A DNA stretch of 64,000 nt. Source: Sphingomonas sanguinis NBRC 13937. Its GTDB lineage: Bacteria; Pseudomonadota; Alphaproteobacteria; Sphingomonadales; Sphingomonadaceae. Location: NCBI RefSeq assembly GCF_001591005.1, contig NZ_BCTY01000001.1, positions 186,001 to 250,000 of the forward strand, written 5' to 3'. Every line of letters starts with the position of its first letter. Position 1 is the stretch's first letter. The position numbers and the translations under genes are program-made. Below the pieces are notes generated by a model. That model was not told the DNA's origin. It worked only from the letters and a program-made list of their open reading frames with translations, and did not search any database. Positions 36,625 through 45,483 of this stretch are shown one piece after another.

Positions 36625-38946
36625 TTACGGCTTCATCGTCTGCGCCTCGACCGTCGTGGTGCTCACCATCGCGCGGTCGGCGGCGTCATGCGCCACCGCA
36701 ACTCGGTAGGCACCGCCCGCGATCCGCCAGCCCGGCAGGCCGGTATCGTAATCGGCCAAGATGCGCGGCTCGGCGGTCAGAGTGATGCGACGAGTCTCGC
36801 CGGGCTTCAGTGCGACGCGCTTGAACGCGGCCAACCGCATCGGCTCTCCGCCGCCGTCGCGGGCGACATAGACCTGCGCCACGTCGGAGCCTTCGCGCTG
36901 GCCTGTGTTGACGACATCCACCGTCACCCGGATCGTCCGCCCGCCGGTGACCACCGGGTTGCGATAGGCGAAGCTGGTATAGCTGAGCCCGTGGCCGAAC
37001 GGGAACAGCGGCTTCAGCCCCTTTTTCTCGTACCAGCGATAGCCGACATCGGCACCCTCGACATAATCGACCGGGAAGCTTTGCAGCGTTACGCCCTGCG
37101 CGGCAGCCGGATTGGCGGCAGCAGCGGCTTCGACCTCGCTCAGCCGGTCAAGGCCCACGGGGCGCGGACGCGGCGGTTGCGATGCGTCGGCCGGGAAGGT
37201 GATGGGCAGGCGACCCGAAGGGTTGACCTGGCCGGTCAGAATGGCGGCCAGCGCCTCCCCCCCGCGCTGCCCGGGATACCAGGCCTGAACGATGGCGGGC
37301 ACCTTGGCGATCCACGGCATCAGCACGGGGCCGCCGGTTTCCATGACCGCGACCGTCTTCGACTGCACGCCCGCAATCGCGGCGATCAGCGCGTCCTGCT
37401 GGTTGGGCAGGCGCAGATCGTGCACGTCATCGGCCTCGGTCGTCCACTGCGTGGCGAAGACGATTGCCATGTCCGCCGTCTTGGCCGCAGCCAGCGTGGC
37501 ATTCAGGTTGCGCCCGTCCTGCCATTCGATCTCCACCCCCGGCAGCGCCTTGCGCAGTGCGTTGAGCGGCGAGGAGGCGTGATAGGTGATGCGCGCGAAT
37601 GAGGCCGACCCGCCATAGGCCAGCGGGATCTCGACCGGCGCACCGCCGACCGAGCGGACCTGCGACGAGCCCCCACCCGACAGCACGCCGACATCGGCAT
37701 TGCCACCGATCACCACGATGCGCTTAGCGGTGCGTGCGATGGGCAGCAGGTTGCCGTCATTCTTCAGAAGCACGATTCCGGCCTCCGCCGCGCGCTGCGC
37801 CACATCGGCATGGGCGGCGTAATCGGGGGTCGCCGCCTGGGTCGGGACAGGCGTGTCATAGGCACCCGTCTCGATCAGACCGGTCAGATAACGCGCGACC
37901 ATGTCGTTCAACCGCGCCTCGGACACTTCGCCCTTGGCCACCGCCTCGGCGAGCGGGGCACCGAAATAGACCTCCTTGTCCAACTCCTGGCCCGACTCCT
38001 GGTCCAGCCCGGCATTGGCGGCCTTGGCCGTGGAGTGCACCGCGCCCCAGTCGCTCATCACCCAACCGGCATAACCCCAGTCGCGCTTCAAAACGTCGGT
38101 CAGCAGATGGCGGTTCTCGCACGCCCAGTCGCCGTTGATCTTGTTATAGGCGCACATGACCGAGCCCGGCCGCCCCTTCTCGATCGCAATCTGAAAGGCG
38201 AGCAGGTCGCTCATCCGCAATGCCGCCTCGCCGATCCGGGCGTCGAGCACGTTGCGCCCGGTCTCCTGCGCGTTGAGGACATAGTGTTTGATCGTCGAGA
38301 CGATGCGGTTCGACTGCACGCCCTGGATATGCGCACCGCCCAGCGTGCCCGCGAGCAGCGGGTCCTCGCCCAGATATTCGAAGTTCCGCCCGTTCCACGG
38401 ATCGCGGGTCAGGTTAACGCCGCCCGCCAGCAGCACGTTGAAGCGCTTGTCCCGCGCCTCCGCTCCGATCATCGCGCCGCCTGCCTGCGCGATAGCAGGA
38501 TCGAAGCTGGCCGCCGTGGCGAGCCCCGAAGGCAGTGCGGTGGCGACGTCGCCGACCCGCTGCTCGACCTGGTTCGCCACGCCAAGCGAGGCGTCGCTCT
38601 CGCGAACCAGCGGCACGCCCAGCCTGGGAATGCCGTCGATGTGACCGGCCGAGGGGATCAGCTCGTTGGTCGTCTTGCCCGCCGCCATCGGCGGGAACAG
38701 GCCATGGACCAGCGCGATCTTTTCCTCTCGCGTCATCTTCGCGACGATCCGATCGGCCCGCGCGCGGGCCGCCGCGGACGTTGTCTTCTTCTGCGCCTTG
38801 GTGGTCGGCGCCTGTCCCTGAACGGGTGCGCTGGCCCCCGCCGTGACCAGCGCGATCATCGCCAGGCCGCCAGCCATCTGTCCCTTCGTCACCGTCATCC
38901 TCCCGAAATCGAATGCTTTGGTCACCTTGTGTTGCATAACTGCCAT
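36625..38946 (-). CDS. glycoside hydrolase family 3 beta-glucosidase
   Basis: A GH3 enzyme of up to 773 residues. A signal-like segment (MAGGLAMIALVTAGASA) lies near residues 24-40, so the true start may be at 38946, 38937, 38898 or 38877; the longest is given. The catalytic nucleophile is Asp299 in GWVMSDWGAV, the KH pair of the (alpha/beta)8 barrel is at 220-221, and the C-terminal region has the alpha/beta sandwich and a fibronectin-III-like domain (RTIRVTVDVVNTGQREGSDVAQVYV). It releases terminal beta-glucose or related sugars in the periplasm. It heads the minus arm of the divergent locus and has a LacI-type operator 9 bp before its longest start. Confidence 0.93.
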   Translation of the reverse strand: MAVMQHKVTKAFDFGRMTVTKGQMAGGLAMIALVTAGASAPVQGQAPTTKAQKKTTSAAARARADRIVAKMTREEKIALVHGLFPPMAAGKTTNELIPSAGHIDGIPRLGVPLVRESDASLGVANQVEQRVGDVATALPSGLATAASFDPAIAQAGGAMIGAEARDKRFNVLLAGGVNLTRDPWNGRNFEYLGEDPLLAGTLGGAHIQGVQSNRIVSTIKHYVLNAQETGRNVLDARIGEAALRMSDLLAFQIAIEKGRPGSVMCAYNKINGDWACENRHLLTDVLKRDWGYAGWVMSDWGAVHSTAKAANAGLDQESGQELDKEVYFGAPLAEAVAKGEVSEARLNDMVARYLTGLIETGAYDTPVPTQAATPDYAAHADVAQRAAEAGIVLLKNDGNLLPIARTAKRIVVIGGNADVGVLSGGGSSQVRSVGGAPVEIPLAYGGSASFARITYHASSPLNALRKALPGVEIEWQDGRNLNATLAAAKTADMAIVFATQWTTEADDVHDLRLPNQQDALIAAIAGVQSKTVAVMETGGPVLMPWIAKVPAIVQAWYPGQRGGEALAAILTGQVNPSGRLPITFPADASQPPRPRPVGLDRLSEVEAAAAANPAAAQGVTLQSFPVDYVEGADVGYRWYEKKGLKPLFPFGHGLSYTSFAYRNPVVTGGRTIRVTVDVVNTGQREGSDVAQVYVARDGGGEPMRLAAFKRVALKPGETRRITLTAEPRILADYDTGLPGWRIAGGAYRVAVAHDAADRAMVSTTTVEAQTMKP

Positions 38947-38954
38947 CGTGTCCA

Positions 38955-38966
38955 GAGAACGTTCAC
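38955..38966 (+). promoter_or_regulatory. LacI-type operator, GH3 side
   Basis: GAGAACGTTCAC with the palindromic core GAACGTTC. Its exact reverse complement lies at 39021-39032, 66 bp away centre to centre. Both lie between divergent genes in a locus that encodes a LacI regulator at 46970. Confidence 0.72.
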
Positions 38967-39020
38967 AATCGCGACTTTTCGACGGATGGTCTCTCTTGAC
39001 ACCGTTTGGTCTTTGAAGGA

Positions 39021-39032
39021 GTGAACGTTCTC
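39021..39032 (+). promoter_or_regulatory. LacI-type operator, TonB-receptor side
   Basis: GTGAACGTTCTC, core GAACGTTC, 44 bp before the receptor start and 20 bp after a TTGACA (38996-39001) that could be a -35 element. Binding here would overlap the expected -10 region and block transcription. Confidence 0.72.
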
Positions 39033-39075
39033 AAGAGCGCGGGTTACCGCGCCCGTTCACGAAGGGGAGGATTTC

Positions 39076-42000
39076 ATGCGAAGCGTTCGTGCTCGCCTGC
39101 TTTCGAATTTTGCCATCGGTGTTTCCGCAGTCGCGCTGACTCTGCCTGCCGCCGCGCTGGCGCAGGATGCCGCCGCCACCATGGGCAATACCGGCCCGGC
39201 CCAGACCGATCCGCAAGCGCCGACCACCGGCCCCGCCGATCCCGCCCAGGGCGAAGGCGATATCGTCGTCACCGGTATTCGCGCCAGCTTGCGTCAGTCG
39301 ATCGACATCAAGCGCAACGCACAGGGCGTGGTCGACGCGATCAGCGCCGAGGAAATGGGCAAGTTCCCCGACACGAACCTGGCGGAGTCGCTCCAGCGCA
39401 TCACCGGTGTGTCGATCGACCGGTCGAACGGCGAAGGCCAGTTCGTGACGGTGCGCGGCTTCGGCCCCGAATACAACCTCGTCACCCTGAACGGCCGCCA
39501 GATGCCGACCGCCGCGATCGGCGACGGAATGAGCGCGCCCGGCTCCCGTTCGTTCGACTTCGCCAACCTCGCCTCCGAAGGCGTTGCCGCGCTCGAAGTC
39601 TACAAGTCCGGGCGCGCCACCGTGCCCTCGGGCGGCATCGGCTCGACCATCAACATCCGCACGCCGCGCCCGCTGGATAAACCCGGCCTGCGCGGATCGC
39701 TCTCGGCGCGCGGCGTCGTCGACACCTCGCAGAATGGCGGCAAGAACGTCACGCCCGAAGTGTCCGGCATCTTCTCCGACACCTTCGCCGACGACCGGAT
39801 CGGCGTCCTCGTCACCGGTGCCTATCAGCGCCGCAATTTCAGCCAGAATCAGGCCAATGTCGGTTGGCGTGACGGCTATCTGGGCTCGGAGAACAATTGG
39901 GGTTCGCTGGCGCAACAGGGTGATCCCCGCTACGCCAACATCACCAACCGGCCTGGCGCGAACGACGTCTATCAGGTGCCGCAGAACGCCAGCTACAACA
40001 TCGTCAATGGCCGCCGTGAGCGCATCAACGGCCAAGCCGTCCTGCAATTCCGGCCGTCGGACAATCTGACGGCGACGGTCGACTATACCTATTCGCAGAA
40101 CACCGTCGACATTCGCGACAACAATGTCGGCATCTGGTACAACCACAACGACACGTCGAGCGCGTGGACCAACGGTCCGGTCGCCGGGCCGGTCTTCTAC
40201 ACCGAGCGCTTCACCGCCGCCGAGGGCAAGGACCTGGCCTATTCCGCGTCCGAAACCTCGGTGCGCAGCATCAACCGGTCGCTGGGCGGCAACCTGACCT
40301 GGAAGGGTCCGGGTGGCGTCACCATGTCGCTCGACGCGCACCACTCGACCGCCGAGTCCCGTCCGGACAATCCGTACGGCAACAGCAACTCGGTCGGCAC
40401 CGCCATCTTCGGCGTGCAGAGCCAGACGATCAACTTCGACAACAAGCTGCCCGTGATCTCGTTCGCGATGCAGCCGGGCATCGATCCGCTGAACGCCGCC
40501 AACATCGTTCCCACGGGCAACGCGTTCCGCAATTCCTATTTCCGGGACGAGATCAACCAGGTGCAGCTGCGTGGGCATTACGACCATGAGCAGGGCTTCC
40601 TGGACAGCCTGGACTGGGGTTTCGACTATACCGACAACAAGGTTCGCTCGGCGTATAGCGTGCTGCAGAACGACACCTGGGGCGGCACCGGCGGCGACAG
40701 CGCGGCACAGCGCGCAGCGGCTGCGGCCCTGATCCCCGACAACCTGTTCCAGCAGATCAGCATCCCCGACAAGTTCTCGGGTATTGGCGGCGCAAATAAT
40801 TCGGCGATCGTGAAGTCCTTCTTCGGCTTCAACTTGCCCAACATGGTCTCGCTGCTCGACAAGGCGTATGGTATCTGCGGCGGCAACGGCCAGTGCCTGA
40901 TCCCCTACACCACGGATTCGCGCATTCGTGAAAAGACCGTCTCGCCCTATTTCCAGTTCAACGGCAAGATGGACCTGTTCGCACGGCCCGCGCACCTCAT
41001 CGCGGGGCTTCGCTTCGAGAATACGGACGTCTCGGCCTCGGCGCTGGTACCGACCCCGGTCGGCGCACGACAGAATTCGCAGAACGAATTCAACATCCTG
41101 TTCTCGGGTAGCGGCTTCACGACCTTCAAGGGCAGCTACCAGAACTGGCTGCCGTCGGTGGACTTCGACTTCCAGCCGCTGGAAAACGTCAAGCTGCGCG
41201 CGTCGTACAGCCACACCATCACCCGCGCCGACTATGGCAGCCTGCAGGGCGGTCGCAATCTGTCTCAGCTGTTCCGCATCGGCGGCGGCACCGGCAGTGT
41301 CGGCAACCCGAACCTGATCCCGTACAAGTCTAAGAATATCGATCTGTCGGCGGAGTGGTATTACAAGTCCGACAGCTACCTTTCGGTCGGCTTCTTCCAC
41401 AAGGACGTGTCGAACTTCATCGGCCAGACCCAGGTCAACTCGACCGTTCCGGGCGTGACCTCTCCAGTGACCACCTTCAACGGCGTGACGCAATATGGGC
41501 CCCGCTATCAGGCGGCGATCAATGCGCTGGGGGCCAACGCGACCTTCGCGCAGGTCCGCGACTATATCGCCGCCAACTTCCCCGGCGGCGTGGTCAACGG
41601 CACGATCGTGGCGCAGCCCAACGATCCGGCGGTCAACTTCGTTATCACGACGCCGTTCAACAGCAGCCAGACAGCCAGCGTCGACGGCTTCGAGTTCGCG
41701 ATCCAGCACAATTTCTGGGATACCGGCTTCGGCACGATCCTGAACTACACGATCGTCAACGGAAACCGGAAATACGATAACCGCTTGCCCGCCACCGTGT
41801 CGCAGTTCGCGATCACCGGCCTGTCGGACAGCGCCAACGCGGTCCTGTTCTACGACAAGTTCGGCATCCAGGCGCGTGCGGCCTATAACTGGCGCAAGGG
41901 GTATCTGGCGGGGGCGGGCATCAACCCGGTCTATGTCAACACCTATGGCCAGCTGGATGCCAGCGCGAGCTATGCGGTGACGAAGAGTGTCGCCATCTTC

Positions 42001-42120
42001 GCCGAGGGCATCAACATTCTGGGCGAGAACCGCAGCGGTCACCTCCGCTCGGATCGCAACGTCAACTTCGTCACGAAGCAGGATGCGCGCTACTCGGCGG
42101 GTGTGCGCTTCACCTTCTGA
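39076..42120 (+). CDS. TonB-dependent receptor (carbohydrate-type, TIGR01782-like)
   Basis: A 1014-residue outer-membrane receptor. Signal peptide to about residue 31 (ALAQD), then a proline/glycine linker and DIVVTGIRASLRQS, the TonB-box region. The plug has GKFPDTNLAESLQRITGVSI and GGIGSTINIRTPRP, the hallmark of the Xanthomonas/Caulobacter receptor group that imports plant-derived oligosaccharides. The barrel ends GVRFTF. The start follows GGGGAGGATTTC. It heads the plus arm of the locus: receptor, halogenase, SapC, cupin, halogenase and LacI. Confidence 0.94.
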   Translation: MRSVRARLLSNFAIGVSAVALTLPAAALAQDAAATMGNTGPAQTDPQAPTTGPADPAQGEGDIVVTGIRASLRQSIDIKRNAQGVVDAISAEEMGKFPDTNLAESLQRITGVSIDRSNGEGQFVTVRGFGPEYNLVTLNGRQMPTAAIGDGMSAPGSRSFDFANLASEGVAALEVYKSGRATVPSGGIGSTINIRTPRPLDKPGLRGSLSARGVVDTSQNGGKNVTPEVSGIFSDTFADDRIGVLVTGAYQRRNFSQNQANVGWRDGYLGSENNWGSLAQQGDPRYANITNRPGANDVYQVPQNASYNIVNGRRERINGQAVLQFRPSDNLTATVDYTYSQNTVDIRDNNVGIWYNHNDTSSAWTNGPVAGPVFYTERFTAAEGKDLAYSASETSVRSINRSLGGNLTWKGPGGVTMSLDAHHSTAESRPDNPYGNSNSVGTAIFGVQSQTINFDNKLPVISFAMQPGIDPLNAANIVPTGNAFRNSYFRDEINQVQLRGHYDHEQGFLDSLDWGFDYTDNKVRSAYSVLQNDTWGGTGGDSAAQRAAAAALIPDNLFQQISIPDKFSGIGGANNSAIVKSFFGFNLPNMVSLLDKAYGICGGNGQCLIPYTTDSRIREKTVSPYFQFNGKMDLFARPAHLIAGLRFENTDVSASALVPTPVGARQNSQNEFNILFSGSGFTTFKGSYQNWLPSVDFDFQPLENVKLRASYSHTITRADYGSLQGGRNLSQLFRIGGGTGSVGNPNLIPYKSKNIDLSAEWYYKSDSYLSVGFFHKDVSNFIGQTQVNSTVPGVTSPVTTFNGVTQYGPRYQAAINALGANATFAQVRDYIAANFPGGVVNGTIVAQPNDPAVNFVITTPFNSSQTASVDGFEFAIQHNFWDTGFGTILNYTIVNGNRKYDNRLPATVSQFAITGLSDSANAVLFYDKFGIQARAAYNWRKGYLAGAGINPVYVNTYGQLDASASYAVTKSVAIFAEGINILGENRSGHLRSDRNVNFVTKQDARYSAGVRFTF

Positions 42121-42127
42121 CGATCAT

Positions 42128-42170
42128 GGGAAAAGCCGGTTTTCCCGGTCCGGGAACACTGGCTTTTCCT
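42128..42170 (+). other. nested hairpin between receptor and halogenase
   Basis: GGAAAAGCC (42129-42137) pairs with GGCTTTTCC (42161-42169), and inside it TTCCCGG (42142-42148) pairs with CCGGGAA (42150-42156). No T-run follows. Within a same-strand unit this is more likely an mRNA stability or attenuation element that lets the receptor be made in excess than a complete terminator. Confidence 0.6.
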
Positions 42171-42222
42171 CCATATCGACGGCAAGGATGATGTCGGAAG
42201 ACGGTCGGGGATAGGGAAAGCG

Positions 42223-43740
42223 GTGGACAAGCCTGTCACCCGAATCGTGATCGTGGGCGGCGGTACGGCCGGTTGGCTGGCCGCCTGCCGCATCGCTGCC
42301 GCAACCATGGGTTCGGTCACGGTGACCTTGATCGAATCTCCCGACGTGCCCACCATCGGCGTGGGTGAAGGCACTTGGCCGACGATCCGCCGGACGCTGG
42401 AGCGGATCGGCATTGGCGAAGCTGAGTTGCTGCTGGCCTGTGACGGGTCGTTCAAGCAGGGGACCTGCTTCGACGGCTGGACGACAGGCGCGGACGACGA
42501 TCGCTATTACCACCCCTTCGTTCCCCCGATCGATGTCGATCCTGTTGACCTGTCCGGCGATCGGCCTTTTGCCTTCACCGCCTGCGCCCAGCCGCAGGTC
42601 TGCGTCGAAGATTTGGCCCCGCGCCAGCGCACCATGCCCGATTATGGGGGCGCGCTGAACTATGCCTATCATCTCGACGCCGCCAAGCTTGCGACGCTGC
42701 TGACCCGCCACGCGACCACCCGGCTGAATGTGCGGCATGTCCGCGATCACGTCGTCTCGGTCGATCGGGTCGAGAGCGGCGACATCGAGGCGGTGACGAC
42801 CCGCCAATCGGGGGCGATTGCAGGCGACCTCTTCCTCGACTGTACCGGGCGCCGCGGCCTGCTGATCGATGAGACGCTGGGAGCGGAGCTGATCGATGCT
42901 TCCTCCGTCCTTTTCAATGACCGGGCGCTGGCTATGCAGTTGCCGGTCACCCCGGACAGCCCCATCGCATCGCAGACGGTGGCGACCGCGCACCTCGCTG
43001 GCTGGATCTGGGACATCGGCCTGCCGACGCGGCGCGGCATCGGCTGCGTCTATGCGTCCACCTTTATGAGCGACGACGAGGCGGAGGGCGTTCTGACCGA
43101 CTATTGTCGACGGATCGCGCCAGATACACCCGCCCCGCGCCGCCTGAGCTTCCGCTCGGCCTATCGGGCCCAGCCCTGGACGGCCAATTGCCTGGCCATC
43201 GGCCAGTCGGCCGGGTTCATGGAGCCGCTGGAGGCATCGGCCATCGTCATGATCGAGCTGTCGCTCGACGCGCTGCTGGACGATTTCCCGGTGGACCGGG
43301 CGGTGATGCCGATCCAGGCCCAGCGCTTCAACGCGCTGGGCCGCTATCGCTGGGAGCGGATCGTCGACTTTCTGAAGCTGCATTACGTACTCAGCCAACG
43401 CGACGAGCCCTATTGGCGCGCGCACCGCGATCCCGCCTCCATCCCCGACAGGCTGGTCGAGGCGCTGGTGCTGTGGCGGCATCGTGCGCCCTCCGCGCTC
43501 GACCTGCCGATGCAGGAGGAGCTGTTTCCGGCGGCCAGCTATCGCTACATCCTGTGGGGTATGGGTTTTCCCGCGCCCCTCCCCTCGCCCGTCCGTCGCG
43601 CGGCCCGTCCCGACCTGCCGAACCAGCTTCGTCAGATCGATCAGCGTGCCCGTGCGCTGACAGCGAGCTTGCCGACCAATCGCGCCTATCTCGATGCGCT
43701 GCGCGCCGAGCAGGCACCTCTTGCTGAAAGAACCGCCTGA
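42223..43740 (+). CDS. tryptophan-halogenase-family flavoprotein, variant
   Basis: A 505-residue flavin-dependent halogenase-fold protein. The FAD loop is GGGTAGW (12-18) and the conserved lysine that carries the hypohalite path is Lys78 in FKQG. The second signature, usually WxWxIP, reads WIWDIG (261-266), and the LExxES block near the active site reads EPLEAS with Glu337 kept. The substrate-side changes suggest a different or lost halogenation activity. The start is GTG 42223 after AGGGAAAG. SapC starts on the last base of its stop (TGATG). Confidence 0.86.
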   Translation: MDKPVTRIVIVGGGTAGWLAACRIAAATMGSVTVTLIESPDVPTIGVGEGTWPTIRRTLERIGIGEAELLLACDGSFKQGTCFDGWTTGADDDRYYHPFVPPIDVDPVDLSGDRPFAFTACAQPQVCVEDLAPRQRTMPDYGGALNYAYHLDAAKLATLLTRHATTRLNVRHVRDHVVSVDRVESGDIEAVTTRQSGAIAGDLFLDCTGRRGLLIDETLGAELIDASSVLFNDRALAMQLPVTPDSPIASQTVATAHLAGWIWDIGLPTRRGIGCVYASTFMSDDEAEGVLTDYCRRIAPDTPAPRRLSFRSAYRAQPWTANCLAIGQSAGFMEPLEASAIVMIELSLDALLDDFPVDRAVMPIQAQRFNALGRYRWERIVDFLKLHYVLSQRDEPYWRAHRDPASIPDRLVEALVLWRHRAPSALDLPMQEELFPAASYRYILWGMGFPAPLPSPVRRAARPDLPNQLRQIDQRARALTASLPTNRAYLDALRAEQAPLAERTA

Positions 43741-44459
43741 TGGCCCGCCACGAAGCCCTAAGCGCCGATGATCATCGCGACTTGCGCATCCTGGAGCGAC
43801 GCGACGCCGCGCTAGGCGATGCGCGCATGGCCTGCATCACCGTTCCGGCCGAATTTCGCGCGGTGCAGGCGGAATATCCCATCCTGTTCCGTCTCAACGA
43901 CACCCGCGATCAATTCAGCGCGCTCGCCTTGTTCGGATTTGAGAATGGCGAGAACCTCTATGTGGCGGAAGGCCGCTGGGACGCGCGCTATCGCCCGCTG
44001 GCGATCGATATCCAGCCGTTCCTGATCGGCGGCAGCTCCGACGATGATGGCCCCAAGCAGGTGCATGTCGACCTCGACTCCCCCCGCATCGCGACCGGAG
44101 AAGAAGGCGTGCGCGTGTTCGACAAGCACGGCCGCCCCACCCCCTATCTGGAGCGGGTCATCGAACAGGTCGGCGCGCTCGACCACGGCTTTCGTGAAGC
44201 GGGCGATTTCTTCGCCGCGCTCCAGCGCTACGAACTGCTGGAGCCCTTCACGCTGGACGTGACGCTGGATGACGGATCGGCCAACCGGCTGATCGGCTAT
44301 CATATCATCGCCGAGGAGCGGCTGGCCGCGCTCAGCGGTACGGCGCTCGCCGAGCTTCAGGCAGCGGGCTATCTGGAGCCCATCTATATGGCAATGGCCT
44401 CGCTCAGCCAGTTCAGCGGACTGATCGCACGGCGCAATCGGCGGGGTGCGCGTGGCTGA
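43740..44459 (+). CDS. SapC family protein
   Basis: A 239-residue protein of the SapC family (PF07277), recognised from VPAEFRAVQAEYPILF, LFGFENGENLYV, WDARYRPLAIDIQPF and the central RVFDKHGRPTPYLER. No signal peptide or membrane segment is present. The family is named after a Campylobacter S-layer-associated gene, but in alphaproteobacteria it nearly always occurs beside TonB receptors and halogenases; its biochemical role is unknown. It is coupled to both neighbours (1-bp overlap upstream, 14-bp overlap downstream). Confidence 0.88.
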   Translation: MARHEALSADDHRDLRILERRDAALGDARMACITVPAEFRAVQAEYPILFRLNDTRDQFSALALFGFENGENLYVAEGRWDARYRPLAIDIQPFLIGGSSDDDGPKQVHVDLDSPRIATGEEGVRVFDKHGRPTPYLERVIEQVGALDHGFREAGDFFAALQRYELLEPFTLDVTLDDGSANRLIGYHIIAEERLAALSGTALAELQAAGYLEPIYMAMASLSQFSGLIARRNRRGARG

Positions 44460-45483
44460 GGCCGACCCTGGACTATTGAGCACCCTGCCGCGGGTGCCCG
44501 AGGTGACGGTTGTCGATGCGGCCGAACTCGACCGCGTACTGCGCGAGGCCGACCGCCCCTTCGTCGTACGCGGGCTGGCCGCCGACTGGCCGCTGGTTCA
44601 GGCGGGCCGACGCTCGGCGGAGGCGGCGCGGGCCTATCTGCTCGACCATCGTCGCGACCGGCCCTTCACCGTCTCAGTCGGCGTGCCAGGCAGCGGCGGG
44701 CGACTGTTCTACGACGACGCGATGGCGATGAACTTCCGGACGATGGAGGCGGGGCTTCCCGAAATCTTCACCCGCATTACCGAATTTGCTGGCAAGCCGG
44801 ACGCGCCGTCCATCTATCTCGCCTCGATCGATATGCAGCGCTATTTCGACGGGCTGCACGAGGCGAACCAGATCGATCTGGGCGAGCGCGAGTTGCTGGC
44901 CAGCATCTGGATCGGCACGCGCACGCGGATTGCGGCACATAATGACGTCCCGCATAATCTGGCGGTCTGCGCGGTCGGGCAGCGGCGCTTCACGCTCTTC
45001 CCACGCGATCAGTTCCGCAACCTCTATCTCGGCCCGGTCGACAACACGCCTGCGGGACGCGCGGTCAGCATGGTCGATTTCCACGCCCCCGATCTCGACC
45101 GCCACCCCCGCTTCGCCGAGGCGCTGGCAACCGCGCAAGTGGCCGAGCTGGAGGCTGGCGATGCGGTCTTCATCCCCGCCCTTTGGTGGCACCATGTCGA
45201 GGGAACCGCGGATTTCAACGTGCTGGTCAATTACTGGTGGCGCGACGCGCCCCGCTGGCTGGGCCAGCCGCAAGAGGCTTTGAACCACGCGATGATGACG
45301 ATCCGCGACCTGCCCGCCGACCAGAAGGCGCATTGGCGGGAGATGTTCGACCATTATGTCTTCGCCAATGACGAGAGCGTCGTGGCCCATATTCCCGAGG
45401 GCGGTCGCGGTATCCTTGATCCGATGACACCCGATCTCGCGGGCCGTATCCGCGCCTTCCTGCTGCGGGCACTTAGCCGATGA
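44446..45483 (+). CDS. cupin-like (JmjC/Cupin_8) protein
   Basis: A 345-residue Fe(II)/2-oxoglutarate-oxygenase-like protein. The metal triad is visible as His165-Asn-Asp167 (AAHNDVPHN) and His249 or His250 (LWWHHVEG), with the preceding AGDAVFIP turn typical of Cupin_8. Related proteins hydroxylate amino-acid side chains (FIH/JMJD5-like), but the family next to SapC and halogenases is uncharacterised. The start is GTG 44446 or GTG 44452, inside the SapC end; the stop overlaps the next start as ATGA. Confidence 0.86.
   Translation: MRVAEADPGLLSTLPRVPEVTVVDAAELDRVLREADRPFVVRGLAADWPLVQAGRRSAEAARAYLLDHRRDRPFTVSVGVPGSGGRLFYDDAMAMNFRTMEAGLPEIFTRITEFAGKPDAPSIYLASIDMQRYFDGLHEANQIDLGERELLASIWIGTRTRIAAHNDVPHNLAVCAVGQRRFTLFPRDQFRNLYLGPVDNTPAGRAVSMVDFHAPDLDRHPRFAEALATAQVAELEAGDAVFIPALWWHHVEGTADFNVLVNYWWRDAPRWLGQPQEALNHAMMTIRDLPADQKAHWREMFDHYVFANDESVVAHIPEGGRGILDPMTPDLAGRIRAFLLRALSR

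Noticed and set aside
39031..42042. Minus-strand frame of 1003 codons over a TonB receptor
   Set aside because: Antisense to the receptor at 39076, whose signal peptide, plug and barrel end are intact.
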